Source: Choristoneura fumiferana
Lineage: Eukaryota > Arthropoda > Insecta > Lepidoptera > Tortricidae
Direction of reading: 5' to 3'
Assembly (NCBI RefSeq): GCF_025370935.1
Contig: NC_133476.1
Coordinates: forward strand, 18,475,434 to 18,539,433
Length of the DNA: 64,000 nt
The position numbers and the translations under genes are program-made. The notes beneath the pieces were generated by a model, which did no database searches, was not told where the DNA came from, and worked only from the letters and a program-made list of their open reading frames with translations. This document shows positions 57,501-64,000 of the stretch, piece by piece. How positions within the stretch are numbered: the stretch's first letter is position 1; each line of letters begins with the position of its first letter.

Positions 57501-58488
57501 CCCTATGTCGTTTGAATGTTTACCTTTAAGCTTGCGATTTTAATGATGTTTTATAAAAGCGACTGCCTGATTCTGTGGTTTATTCGTTTTTGTGCAAATT
57601 TAATGAAGCAATTTATGAACCACAAACTCAATGAAGCAAACTTTGATAGAGCGCTCGCCAAATCAGCACCGTCACTAATCACTGTTTACCATTGTTTTTT
57701 ACGCTAAAAGATTCATACTAAGTATTTAACAAAAGTACAAATTTTAAGTACAAAGTTTATAATATAGTTTAAAATGTATTCACACTAATCGAGCTTCTTA
57801 TTATTTAATTACACAACATACGAATACCGCAAAATTTCCCGCTTATTTTGAGCCACTTAAGCAGTGACGCTAGCGACATTATACCGTAGCCCTCATCGAG
57901 AAACTTTTTTTTACTTTTTTTCCGGCACTCCATTGGAACTAACCGCTCACCCGCGTATAGATGTCGCTAGCGTCACTGCTAAGTGGCTAAAAATAAGAAA
58001 CAAACAAGCTGAGATATGAGGTGCATAGGGAAAATTCGTGTCTGTACCGTTGACCATCAATGGTGTAGCGGTATAGCACGCGGTACGGAATACCGAGGAC
58101 CTGGTTCGTTCCCAGTGATGGTCTTATTTTTCTGGTTTTTCTGTGCATCTATATTTCAGTTTGTATTTTCATTTAAAGTCTAGTTTACGGGTGATGCTAA
58201 TAAAAGGATTCTAAATAAAACTTACCAGATAATGGTAGTTTTATCCATGCTCACAATCAAAACTTGCGGCACACCATCTCTCGAAAGCGTCTCTTGGATA
58301 TAGAGAAACTGTATCAGCGGGTGATCTCCCAACAAATACTCCTCGCGACCACAAACTTTGAGGACGTATTTTTTATGCACATCCTGGTTGGTCTGACGAA
58401 GTTGTAGGGAGTTGACCTTCTTGCTCAAAATCGTTTCGATGTGCTGCTGTGGAGTCAATGTGGCTAGCACGATGGTTGTAAACGAGAA
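36393..58488 (-). CDS. Pi3K92E: Class I PI3-kinase catalytic subunit p110 (5'-partial here)
   Basis: Phosphorylates PIP2 to PIP3 at the plasma membrane downstream of insulin-like and growth signals, normally bound to an SH2 adaptor. Fifteen exons on the minus strand give about 859 codons. They cover the Ras-binding domain, a C2 domain (IFHGGKPLCEA...), a helical domain and the lipid kinase domain with GDDLRQDM, catalytic DRHPDNIM, HIDFGHFLG and the class I activation-loop motif GFKRERVPFVLT. The C-terminus ends WAFHNFDKNN then TGA. Family p110 proteins are about 1,070 residues, so about 200 N-terminal residues (adaptor-binding domain) are missing and probably lie beyond 64000. The first two exons seen do not join in phase, so a small exon is unplaced between them. 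A UGT gene lies antisense in that intron. Lipid-kinase identity is near certain; p110 class IA is favoured over Vps34 or class II by the domain order and activation loop. Confidence 0.95.
37266..37385 (-). CDS. Pi3K92E: PI3K exon N: kinase C-lobe
   Basis: AFKILRRHGHLILSLFSMM, then GLPELKSEKDLQYLRETL, like the LFSMMLGSGMPELQ stretch of human p110. Confidence 0.96.
37540..37680. repeat. Palindromic MITE, GGGGCTGTTTCACC family, copy 2
   Basis: CCCGTTTTCACCGTCCATTG to ATGGATGGTGAAACAGCCCT. Left end degraded. In the PI3K intron before exon N. Confidence 0.9.
38148..38612. repeat. Inverted-repeat element with tRNA B-box-like motifs
   Basis: Left arm TAACATTCAGATCGGTCAGT and right arm ACTGACCGATCTGAATGTTA. 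Further in, both arms carry GGGAATCGAACC / GGTTCGATTCCC. In the PI3K intron before exon M's decayed copy. Confidence 0.85.
38640..38829 (-). pseudogene. Decayed tandem copy of part of PI3K exon M with adjoining intron
   Basis: A 190-bp segment is repeated directly at 38830-39018. The copy next to the intron carries about the last 30 codons of exon M but has a 2-bp insertion (ATATATTCC for ATATTCC) that shifts the frame. The splice donor is ATTAGT instead of GTTAGT, and there is no acceptor of its own. It is non-coding debris inside the intron. Confidence 0.85.
38932..39111 (-). CDS. Pi3K92E: PI3K exon M: activation loop
   Basis: LFHIDFGHFLGHFKQKFGF, KRERVPFVLTHDFIHVIN and LDFKIFREHCET; DFG is present. 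Its distal half and donor also occur as a decayed tandem copy at 38640-38829. Confidence 0.97.
40295..40446 (-). CDS. Pi3K92E: PI3K exon L: catalytic loop
   Basis: WLNLKNPTEAAFNKAVEEF, SCAGYCVATYVLGIADRH and PDNIMVKETGQ. DRHPDN is the catalytic loop with Asp and Asn present. Confidence 0.97.
41232..41374 (-). CDS. Pi3K92E: PI3K exon K: kinase domain
   Basis: LSPYNCISMDNAVGMIEVVG, then ETVANIQKHRALFNATS. Matches YGCLSIGDCVGLIEVV of human p110. Confidence 0.95.
41455..41600. repeat. Palindromic MITE, GGGGCTGTTTCACC family, copy 3
   Basis: AAGGGGCTGTTTCACCATCC to GGTGAAACAGCCCCTAG. Its centre is inverted relative to copies 1 and 2. In the PI3K intron before exon K. Confidence 0.92.
41607..41705 (-). 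mobile_element. RTE-type LINE 3' fragment
   Basis: ATCATCATCAGACGGAAGAC and CAAAGACCTCCCC are the reverse strand of an RTE tail. Inserted next to the MITE at 41455. Confidence 0.6.
42475..42663 (-). CDS. Pi3K92E: PI3K exon J: kinase N-lobe
   Basis: LKDCKVMDSKMRPLNLAFEN, ILKIGDDLRQDMFTLQML and RIMDRLWKNEGYDF. GDDLRQD is the lipid-kinase hallmark. Confidence 0.96.
42940..43084 (-). CDS. Pi3K92E: PI3K exon I: kinase N-lobe start
   Basis: VSQCVRKRKEITKARSALL and FVSPLNPAFICKQIK (human FLSPLNPAHQLG). Ends in phase 2 before GTACTG. Confidence 0.92.
43262..43705. repeat. Interspersed repeat, about 430 bp, copy 2 (inverted)
   Basis: Inverted relative to 1295-1735, with GAGGGCTATCGCGTATGAAT at one end and GTAGCCCTCATTGC at the other. 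Sits in a PI3K intron. Confidence 0.8.
44345..44440. repeat. Foldback element, truncated copy of the 8955 family
   Basis: CCGGATAACTCACGTCTTAA, ATCGAGTTTAGCTCAGCT and TTAATATGAGTAAATCTCAC. Most of the right arm is missing. Confidence 0.75.
44501..44625 (-). CDS. Pi3K92E: PI3K exon H: helical-kinase junction
   Basis: SEMHVSSVAIRFGLVLEAYC, then LLRQITCLDKLK. Begins and ends inside codons that join correctly to G and I. Confidence 0.93.
44826..44876. repeat. Perfect 22-bp hairpin with 7-base loop
   Basis: Arms 44826-44847 and 44855-44876 are exact reverse complements (TTGCACAATTAACAATGAGA...). In the PI3K intron between exons H and G. Confidence 0.95.
45095..45190. repeat. Foldback element CTGAGCGGCAAAAAATCTGG
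   Basis: Ends TATTCTGAGCGGCAAAAAAT and ATTTTTTGCCGCTGAGTAT. Same family as 15555-15660. Confidence 0.8.
45357..45376. repeat. (AC)n microsatellite
   Basis: About ten AC units. Confidence 0.9.
45632..45775 (-). CDS. Pi3K92E: PI3K exon G: helical domain
   Basis: DEELLLYLLQLVQALKHESY and RAFKNMTIGHYLFWHLR. The donor is GTTCGT, weaker than the others, but the phase fits. Confidence 0.93.
46308..46514 (-). CDS. Pi3K92E: PI3K exon F: helical domain
   Basis: HFLPKLLQCVEWSEQVDSA, SDWPVLPVESALELLDYAY and RNFAVKCLAEIT, matching the p110 helical (PIK) domain. Confidence 0.95.
46860..47042 (-). CDS. Pi3K92E: PI3K exon E: C2-helical linker
   Basis: YDCRFQVIYPSPEKVKE..., then DPLYEMHELEKKDVWAAR, matching the DPLSEITEQEKDFLWSHR region of human p110 alpha. 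Confidence 0.94.
48096..48298 (-). CDS. Pi3K92E: PI3K exon D: end of C2
   Basis: LAWANTMIFDYKELLRTDG, then LLLHPLGTVVSNPNTDSCA, like the p110 stretch around NINLFDY and GSNPN. Ends in phase 2. Confidence 0.94.
48340..48720 (-). repeat. tRNA-derived SINE, third family, plus foldback head, copy 3
   Basis: AGCGCTGGGAATCGAACCCA, TATACCGCTACACCACCACT, then CAGCGACACTAGCGACATCT. The whole block recurs inverted at 57850-58180. Confidence 0.8.
48809..49027 (-). CDS. Pi3K92E: PI3K exon C: C2 domain
   Basis: Seventy-three codons, VVCQAGIFHGGKPLCEAQK, WDQALTFPIKVSNIPRMSRL and an RRAKEANK end. Matches the p110 C2 core (IYHGGEPLCD). Confidence 0.94.
49028..52474. other. PI3K intron C-B, repeat-like, no exon seen
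   Basis: Holds at least two diverged copies of a repeat with GCCAAATTTCAAGTCAATC and ACTGGAAGTG (49370-49570, 50560-50740), plus an inverted relative at 49590-49740. 51000-52250 is AT-rich with nothing recognisable. No PI3K-like exon was found. Confidence 0.5.
52475..52656 (-). CDS. Pi3K92E: PI3K exon B: RBD-C2 linker and C2 start
   Basis: Encodes GRDSQFLTETRRRLASEP..., a KKK-rich linker and SWNIEKNYMCTVQSVGGL. Needs a preceding exon ending in phase 1, which exon A does not provide. Confidence 0.9.
52850..52986 (+). repeat. Interspersed repeat, CAGACAGACAGA family, copy 4 (5'-truncated)
   Basis: From AACCGCATTCAATTCGG to TTTGCGTCGGGGGTTAAAA. Lies about 200 bp from PI3K exon B. Confidence 0.75.
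53650..54498 (+). CDS. UGT exon 1 (residues 1-283)
   Basis: Signal peptide and aglycone-binding half, ending QKPKTVPK before GTAAGT. Insect UGTs commonly have this long first exon. Confidence 0.95.
53650..56961 (+). CDS. UDP-glycosyltransferase, nested in a PI3K intron (4 exons)
   Basis: Membrane-bound family 1 glycosyltransferase that moves sugar from a UDP-sugar to small lipophilic compounds in the ER lumen (detoxification, pigments, hormones). Four exons join in phase to 525 residues, the usual size. Residues 1-20 are a signal peptide ending SQTSA. The likely catalytic His is H34 in PLRSHY and an Asp lies in the SDCD motif near 146. The UGT signature FISHGGMLSMSEAAHCGTP...FFGDQ is in exon 3. 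A membrane helix (CIIIAITIAILYLIYAIII) precedes a basic tail ending KDKKE, fitting a KxKxx ER-retrieval motif. An AATAAA signal is at 57038. It is transcribed against the host gene from its own start; no frame breaks. The UGT family number cannot be assigned by eye. Confidence 0.95.
55113..55335 (+). CDS. UGT exon 2 (residues 284-358)
   Basis: Begins DIEEFISSSEKGVIYVSFGS after TTTCCAG, a standard UGT exon start, and ends SSWLPQLDIL plus one base before GTAAGT. Confidence 0.94.
56147..56363 (+). CDS. UGT exon 3, signature motif
   Basis: Completes a Cys codon, then HPNVLAFISHGG and the donor-binding signature to FFGDQFNNAASA. Ends LTSE plus AA before GTAAGT. Confidence 0.95.
56503..56640. repeat. 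Short MITE, ACAGTCACCTGCA family, in the last UGT intron
   Basis: ACAGTCACCTGCAGTAATAT, CCACAGTGGAGCGTGCAG and ATATGTATGCACGCTTTG. Ends 32 bp before UGT exon 4. Confidence 0.7.
56673..56961 (+). CDS. UGT exon 4, membrane anchor and stop
   Basis: Begins (K)MQSNAKRVSRLWHDRP, holds WTEYVARHRDAP, the membrane helix and the KDKKE tail, then TAA. Confidence 0.95.
57850..58180 (+). repeat. tRNA-derived SINE, third family, plus foldback head, copy 4
   Basis: GCAGTGACGCTAGCGACAT and ATGTCGCTAGCGTCACTGC form an inverted pair, followed by AATGGTGTAGCGGTATAGCA and a B box. Lies just before PI3K exon A. Confidence 0.8.
58226..58488 (-). CDS. Pi3K92E: PI3K exon A: Ras-binding domain
   Basis: Encodes TLTPQQHIETILSKKVNSL and KKYVLKVCGREEYLLGDH, aligning with the p110 Ras-binding domain (YILKVCGCDEY in human alpha). 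Acceptor ATTCCAG, donor GTAAGT, ends in phase 2. Confidence 0.93.
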
Positions 58489-58864
58489 CTGGAATGAAAG
58501 TTTGGGTTAGTCATTTTTGAAAAAGTAATTTAACAGTCATTGGTTGAATGAAATCATAATATTGCTAAGAGGGTTCACTATCGTTCGCCCGAATTTCATT
58601 ATCAATAACGTATGGTTTTTCATAATTTATTTATTTATTTACTTTTCACACTTATTGAATGTTACATTTGATTTGTTTTTTTTTACAATTTTGCGGGTTC
58701 AATTCCCGGTTTCAGACCTTCCAGGCATTTTATTTTTTTTAAATGTTTGAATGCAGTTTGAATTGTTTTTAAAATCAAAGATATTTCAGTAAACATTTCT
58801 GGCATACTGACTTGGGGCATAGCCGCGGGACATCCTGTATAAGATTGAATAGTTTGACTATTAA

Positions 58865-59845
58865 AAATAAAACATACAAATAAACAATATGAATCAATTT
58901 TCGTGTCTAGTTTCTGGTTCTGTTGCCGTTGTCCGCGTTGCAGAATTTAATTTATAATATTTATTAGTTTGACATTTGGAGACCTTATACATCTCCATTT
59001 CTTTATTTTAATAAATATTATTAGTTTTTGACCTTGGAGGCTTTTTACACCTCTGAAGATTGTATAATTTAATTAATTTAATTAGTTTACTTGACATTTA
59101 GAGACTATATACATCTCTGAATTATTTAGATTAGGAATTTTATTATTAACATAGGGACTTTATACATCCCCTTGCTGTATAATAATTTTATTTTTAACTC
59201 AGGGACTTTATACATCCCTTGTTATGTTTAAGGCTGTATATTGTTAAGCTTATGGATTTAAACTTTTATATTTTAGTTTAAATTCTAGTCACAGGCTCGC
59301 GACGTCGAAGTTCCCAAGACGATCCCATAGAGCTTATGGGAACGGAAGCAATACCATGCCCTCGGTACCGCTGCTTTCAGAGCATGAAATGAGTGCTGTG
59401 AGCTAACTTTGGGGCGGCAGACGTGAACTTGCCTTCGAAATCCAAAAGCTTAATGGTTACTTGACCTGAAATGTATATTTCAGAACTAAATTATGTATAT
59501 TATTTTAAAATTTATGACGGTGGAAGCATTCTACACTTCTACTGAACGTAGATATAGTTTAGATCTAGTAGTGTTTAGTATTGTAACTAAGGGACCCCAT
59601 ACATCCCTGTATTTCTTTTTATTATTTTTGTATTTTTTTTCTTTAATTGTATAATATAGTTTTTAAGTATTTATTTGTAATATATTTTTATGAAAAAATT
59701 ACTTTCTGCCAAGTTTCTTGCGGCGCATTCTTCTTGGCAATGATGGTCTTTTCGAATGCGCTGGTAGTTTAAAAAAATGACGTGTAAAAGTGCCCATTGC
59801 GGCCTATTTACTGAATAAATCATTGAATTTTTGAATTTTTGAATA
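58865..59845 (+). mobile_element. Probable non-LTR retroelement 3' region with stem-loop series
   Basis: Ends AAATCATTGAATTTTTGAA, a tail style common in lepidopteran non-LTR elements. 59700-59830 (GCGGCGCATTCTTCTTGGCA, TTGCGGCCTATTTACTG) matches the shorter piece at 3265. The part 58978-59608 holds six stem-loops described in the findings. The 5' boundary is a guess and no reverse transcriptase is present. Confidence 0.55.
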
Positions 59846-60044
59846 AAGATAATAATCATTGATTTGTTGTACCTAACAAATTCTGTACAAACTTTTTTTA
59901 AAAAGTTTCAGTGCCTTCATGAAACAGATAATTTGTTACAAAGATGACACAATTCAAAACTGTCAATCTGCCTTAGTGTCAATATTTACAAAAATATTGG
60001 CTGTTCCAATACTCAAATATCTGAAATCAGTATTTAATCTTGCT

Positions 60045-62098
60045 CAAGGTGAAGAAGTTCAAGAGGAAGTGAGTGTTAACCTTTCATTCTATTCATACTA
60101 TTCTTAATCTTAGCTGTGAACTTCGAAAACGTCACTAACACTATTTAGTTTGCTAGCCGTGACCCAAACATCAGAAAATGAGCGTTACAATGCACTGCCG
60201 ACGCCCAGCGTCTCGACTTATCATCAAGCATTTCACAAATCAATTTCCTACCACCGCTTGTTTTCGTGTAGCAGTACACTATGGGCTTGATCAATCAAAC
60301 GATCAAATCATACCTCGGTAAAACGTAGTGTATTGCCACCCTGAAGGCTTGTGTTGTGATATCTTAGTAATGTTATGTCCAGCAACATGTCGTGATTGAA
60401 GAGGAAGAGAAAGAAACCGAAATCGTAGCCGGCGAGGAGCATATTGTCAAGCCACACCAAGGAGCTTAAATCGGTCAGAAGTCAGCGTCAGGTTGAGCCT
60501 GCTTGGGAAGATAGCCGAAGGAGACGGGTAAACAATCTCTTATTATTAAGTGAAAAGTTTTTGAGAGAAACAATAGCATCAATATGCTATTAATACACCA
60601 AGGGACACTCAGGAACAAAATATAACAATATTTTGTATAACAAAAGTCAGCGTAACTGACATCAGAAATAGTTCAAAGGCGCAGCAAGACTTTCAAATGA
60701 ACTATTCTTTTAGTTACTTACACTCCTCATTATAGCTCTAACCATAACTAATATCTGTTACAGATACGCATATCTCAAAGCCACCCTAACAAATATGGGC
60801 TTAGAAGAAATCAGCGCCATTAAAAGCTTCAAATACCTGCAATTCCTCGACTTGTCAAACAATAATCTGAATCTGGGCGCTCTCCAAGCTATTACGGAAC
60901 TACCGTCTCTCGTTCTCATTCAAGCCGACAAAATTACTTGCAGTCCGCTGCGCTGAACAAAATGAAATACCTCCAAGTCATGATACTGAACAAAAACTTC
61001 TTAACGACAGTCCACGATGTCTTTCACCAGAACTGAGCACTTAGAAGCCGCCGACAACAGAATACATAGACTCTTCTTCTTGAATCGAATGCATACCATG
61101 CGATGTCTCGATTTCCGCAACAATTTGATAGATGAAATATCAGAATTGGACTTCCTAATCTGGACAGCTTATATTTGGCGGGCAATAAGATTAAAAGCCT
61201 GGTTGGACTAGAGAGGCTCGTTAACTTGAGGATATTGCATGTACGCAACAACCCTATTAGGTTGCTGAACGGTTTCGACGAAGCAAATAAGAAGCTGCAG
61301 TATGTTAATCTGAGGAACTGCAAAGTATCGACATTGATACAAAGTGAAAAAGTTAAGGGTAAGACTTAACTGCTGTACACAATGCTCTACCACTAATAAC
61401 CTTTAGTAGGATTTCCACTTACCGGTAGGTCAACGTGCATGTTGATGCGCATTGCTTGGTAACTACTAACATATCGGCGCTAAGAGCGCTAACAGTTCTA
61501 TGTTTCAACTCCAGGTGCTGCCAATTTGGAGACGCTGATAATGAAGGGTGTCCATACATGGGCGGCACGGGGGAGGAAGAGGCGGATGCCGGAGGAGGGA
61601 AGAGGATGACAACGAGCTCCGAGTGGAGATGCTAGCCGCGCTGCTCGGCTCAAGAGAATCAACAAGACTGTCGTCACACCAGAAGAAAGGTGAGGCTCGT
61701 CTTTACCATGTAGGAAAGAGTTTGATAGCTGATGCATTCACCTAGCAAGGAGTTTCAAGGCGAGACATCTTTTTAGTGGAGAAGCAGAACGTACGCATTA
61801 ACGAAATTTTCCAGTTGGGCGATATTTCGGGCTATAGGGGCAAGGATGCGAACACAGATTTTGTTCTCGTTCGCTGCTCAGAACGTACGTTGGTTTTCCG
61901 AGTTAGTGACTCATAGATGCAATAAAAACAGTCAATTTTATTAAATCTACTTATCAGAAATGTCATTTTGCAGGGCTGAAGCAAAGATCTCATGATGACT
62001 TGGCTAGAAGAAGGTGAGAAAACGAAGAGGAACTAGTGGAAGAACATGGTGAAGAAGAAGTAATAACGAGGACGAGTAAAATAATTTATGGCTTCTAA
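60045..62098 (+). pseudogene. LRRC23: LRRC23-like leucine-rich-repeat gene with many frame breaks
   Basis: Reads as a radial-spoke-type LRR protein like LRRC23: an acidic N-terminus, LSLLGKIAEGDGYAYLKATL, LRRs such as LQFLDLSNNNLNLGAL, MRCLDFRNNLIDEISELDF, SLYLAGNKIKSL and LRILHVRNNPIRLLNGF, then a RINKTVVTPEERAEA C-terminus (LRRC23 has DKEFYEEEERAEA). Exons visible by splice sites: up to 60068, 60383-60527, 60764-61358, 61515-61689 and 61974 to about 62098. Each larger exon needs one or more single-base shifts, mostly a missing base in a short homopolymer (for example near 60945, 61030, 61155, 61523, 61985). Introns are kept, so it is not a retrocopy. It is either a decayed gene or local consensus error. 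The first exon and start are not certain. Confidence 0.72.
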
Positions 62099-62196
62099 TA
62101 TAATATACATTTTATTTTCTCGATTTGGAGTATTATTTATATTGCATACTTTTATTAGTTCAAATTAAAAGATAGATCAAGCAAGCTTAGCCTTAA

Positions 62197-62353
62197 AGGG
62201 CCCCTTATTCATAAAACTTAACAAGCCTATGTTAACTAACAAATGCTTTGTCCCTTTCTAACAAATACAAATGTCGAAGTGACAGATAAGGACAAACGAA
62301 TTTTAGCGGCATTTTAACTAAAATAGGTTTGATTGTCGTTTATGAATAAGGGG
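62197..62353. repeat. Foldback MITE, CCCTTATTCATAAA ends
   Basis: GCCCCTTATTCATAAAACTT and CGTTTATGAATAAGGGGG ends. Follows the LRRC23-like relic. Confidence 0.8.
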
Positions 62354-63189
62354 GAAAGTCTGTAAACAGTGTTAATTTAAGTCAATACTGCCAGTCATTA
62401 CTTTCTATGCAAAAAGACCTAAATAATATGTGAGTAAGCTTTAATTAGAAACAATATGTGGCTCGAAAAAAACAAAACCATCAAACAAACAGGAACATAC
62501 ATATCTATCACACCAATTAACGAAAAGATACTATACTTATATTAAGGTTTGCTCTGGTTAGCTCATGAGCAATGTCCCGTTAGATGGCGCTGTATCAATA
62601 GTTCCTTTTTCAGGTTTTTTTTCGTAATTATGAAGAATTATTTCACCAAAAACTAATGGCGGGAGTATCTAAAGCGTAACCGATTTTTGACCCACACTCG
62701 AAATGAAATATTCGCGCCAAAGCCGCAAACGAGTGCTTTACTTTGAACGTCAATTGCGGCCCGTATACGGACACTAGGAGCTCACGCACAACACTCAAAT
62801 AGACAGCGCAGCTAGCGAAAAGTCTATTGCGACCTTAGCTACCCGATCGGGTACTTCGAGAATATTCACATTTTTTTATCGAGTCACGAATTTGTACCAA
62901 CTGTACTTTACTCGAAAATTTTACTACGATCTATAAAATTTATAAGTATTTATTGATAATTAGAAGCAGCGGTCTTGGATAACTGTTCGCATATTATAAT
63001 ACGAGCCAACGCCTTTCAAGTGTTATAATATTTGTACGAAAATTGAGAAATTACCGAGATTCTGACCAAGGTTTTCTTGTCTTGGTTGATGGTCTTGCTA
63101 TATTCAGGTTATATTTATAGTTACTTTTCGTAGTTACTACTCTTGCTAAATGTGGGTCATGGTCGTCGGTTGAAAATCGGTAGCAAATC

Positions 63190-63345
63190 TACAGGACGAG
63201 TTTCTTGGGAAAATAGTGCGGTGGTTTGTCCTTACCTTCCACGCCGCAGAGCTGGAGTTTGGAATTCGTAGTTGGCAATAGAGAGCGCTGCCACCAGGGC
63301 TCTTAGTCATCTTGTACGACACGCACAGGAATGCACAGGCAATCA
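63190..63345. repeat. Interspersed repeat, GACAATAGAGAGCG family, copy 2
   Basis: TTCTTGGGAAAATAGTGCGG and GGCAATAGAGAGCGCTGCC. Confidence 0.6.
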
Positions 63346-63377
63346 AGTTTTATAAAGGGCATCCGTAAGGCCAAAGT

Positions 63378-63590
63378 CCCTTAAGACACTGTTACACATG
63401 CTCTTTAGTAGCAAGAAAGCATGCTACTATTGAGCAAATGCTAGCTAGTAGCATGTGTGAACAGGACACCGTACATCGAGCATGCTTATTAGTGGCAAGC
63501 TCGAGACGGGGTGAAGGGGGAAAGGTAATAAGCAAGTGTGAAAGCGTTTGCTTCAGTCCAGTAACCGAGCATGTGTAACAGTGGCCTTTA
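63378..63590. repeat. Foldback MITE, CACTGTTACACATGCTC ends
   Basis: GACACTGTTACACATGCTC and GAGCATGTGTAACAGTGGCC, with inner repeats of AGTAGCATG. Confidence 0.85.
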
Positions 63591-64000
63591 GACATACCTA
63601 ATATTTTATGAACAGTGCTTCGTGTAAGCTCTTTCCTATCAAAAGAGGTAATAAAATCCAGACAGAGTTTACTATCCTAATTATTCATCATCATCATCAT
63701 CACTCAATTTCTGTGGTAAGACTTTTGTAAGAGAATTAGTAATCATAAGCTGCTAATATCAATTATTAATAAGTTGCTACACCATGAAAAGAGTTGACGA
63801 AGTTTATCTAGCTTTCTGCATCTGGATTTTCTCAGTTCATATATATATATTACTAGCTTAATCCCGCGGCTTCGCTCCGTGAAGAAAAAATCTACTCTGT
63901 AAGTGTAGGTAATTCGATTAAAAAAAAAACTTCTTGCACCAGCTCTGCGATCCTCAAGGAATACGTTTGCCAAATTTTCATGCATTTTAGGCCATGTTTT

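Larger units (their letters stand above)
62354..64000. other. Right flank, no gene recognised
   Basis: 62700-62870 is less AT-rich, but neither strand reads as a PI3K adaptor-binding exon. 63685-63700 is a short CAT run. The repeats at 63190 and 63378 are listed separately. Confidence 0.5.

Noticed and set aside
62690..62880. PI3K first exon or promoter
   Set aside because: GC-richer patch, but minus-strand reading gives stops and nothing like an adaptor-binding domain.

Overview
The window looks like moth or butterfly (lepidopteran) nuclear DNA. The genes are split by GT-AG introns, and the host DNA is AT-rich. It is packed with small foldback elements, tRNA-derived SINEs, RTE-type LINE tails and other short interspersed repeats of kinds usual in Lepidoptera. 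The first protein encoded is the eye-pigment ABC transporter White with a lepidopteran-like N-terminus.

Layout. 1-6414: repeat-rich DNA containing the 3' UTR of white. 6415-26863 (- strand): the complete white gene, 13 coding exons joining in phase to 683 residues. A likely alternative first coding exon sits in its first intron (24157-24291). 26864-36392: a 9.5 kb gene-free spacer holding the white promoter and probably a long 3' UTR of the next gene. 36393-58488 (- strand): fifteen exons of a class I phosphoinositide 3-kinase catalytic subunit (p110, Drosophila Pi3K92E/Dp110), covering the Ras-binding, C2, helical and kinase domains to the stop codon. The N-terminal adaptor-binding exons are not seen and probably lie beyond 64000. 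53650-56961 (+ strand): a complete four-exon UDP-glycosyltransferase (525 residues) nested antisense in the intron between the first two PI3K exons seen. 60045-62098 (+ strand): a decayed LRRC23-like leucine-rich-repeat gene (radial-spoke family) that keeps its introns but has many one-base frame breaks. The rest is repeats.

White and PI3K run head to tail on the minus strand. There is no sign of a shared pathway: White loads pigment precursors into granules, p110 makes PIP3 in insulin signalling, and the UGT conjugates small lipophilic compounds in the ER lumen. The link is positional, a compact gene-in-intron arrangement.

Items most worth a second look: the alternative first exon of white; a series of five or six stem-loops near 59000 whose stems change in a compensating way around a conserved loop; a decayed tandem copy of part of a PI3K kinase exon; a transposon tail 23 bp from the splice acceptor of the White Walker A exon; and an exon-phase mismatch showing that at least one small PI3K exon is still unplaced. 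All calls are by eye from the sequence, with no database or alignment run.
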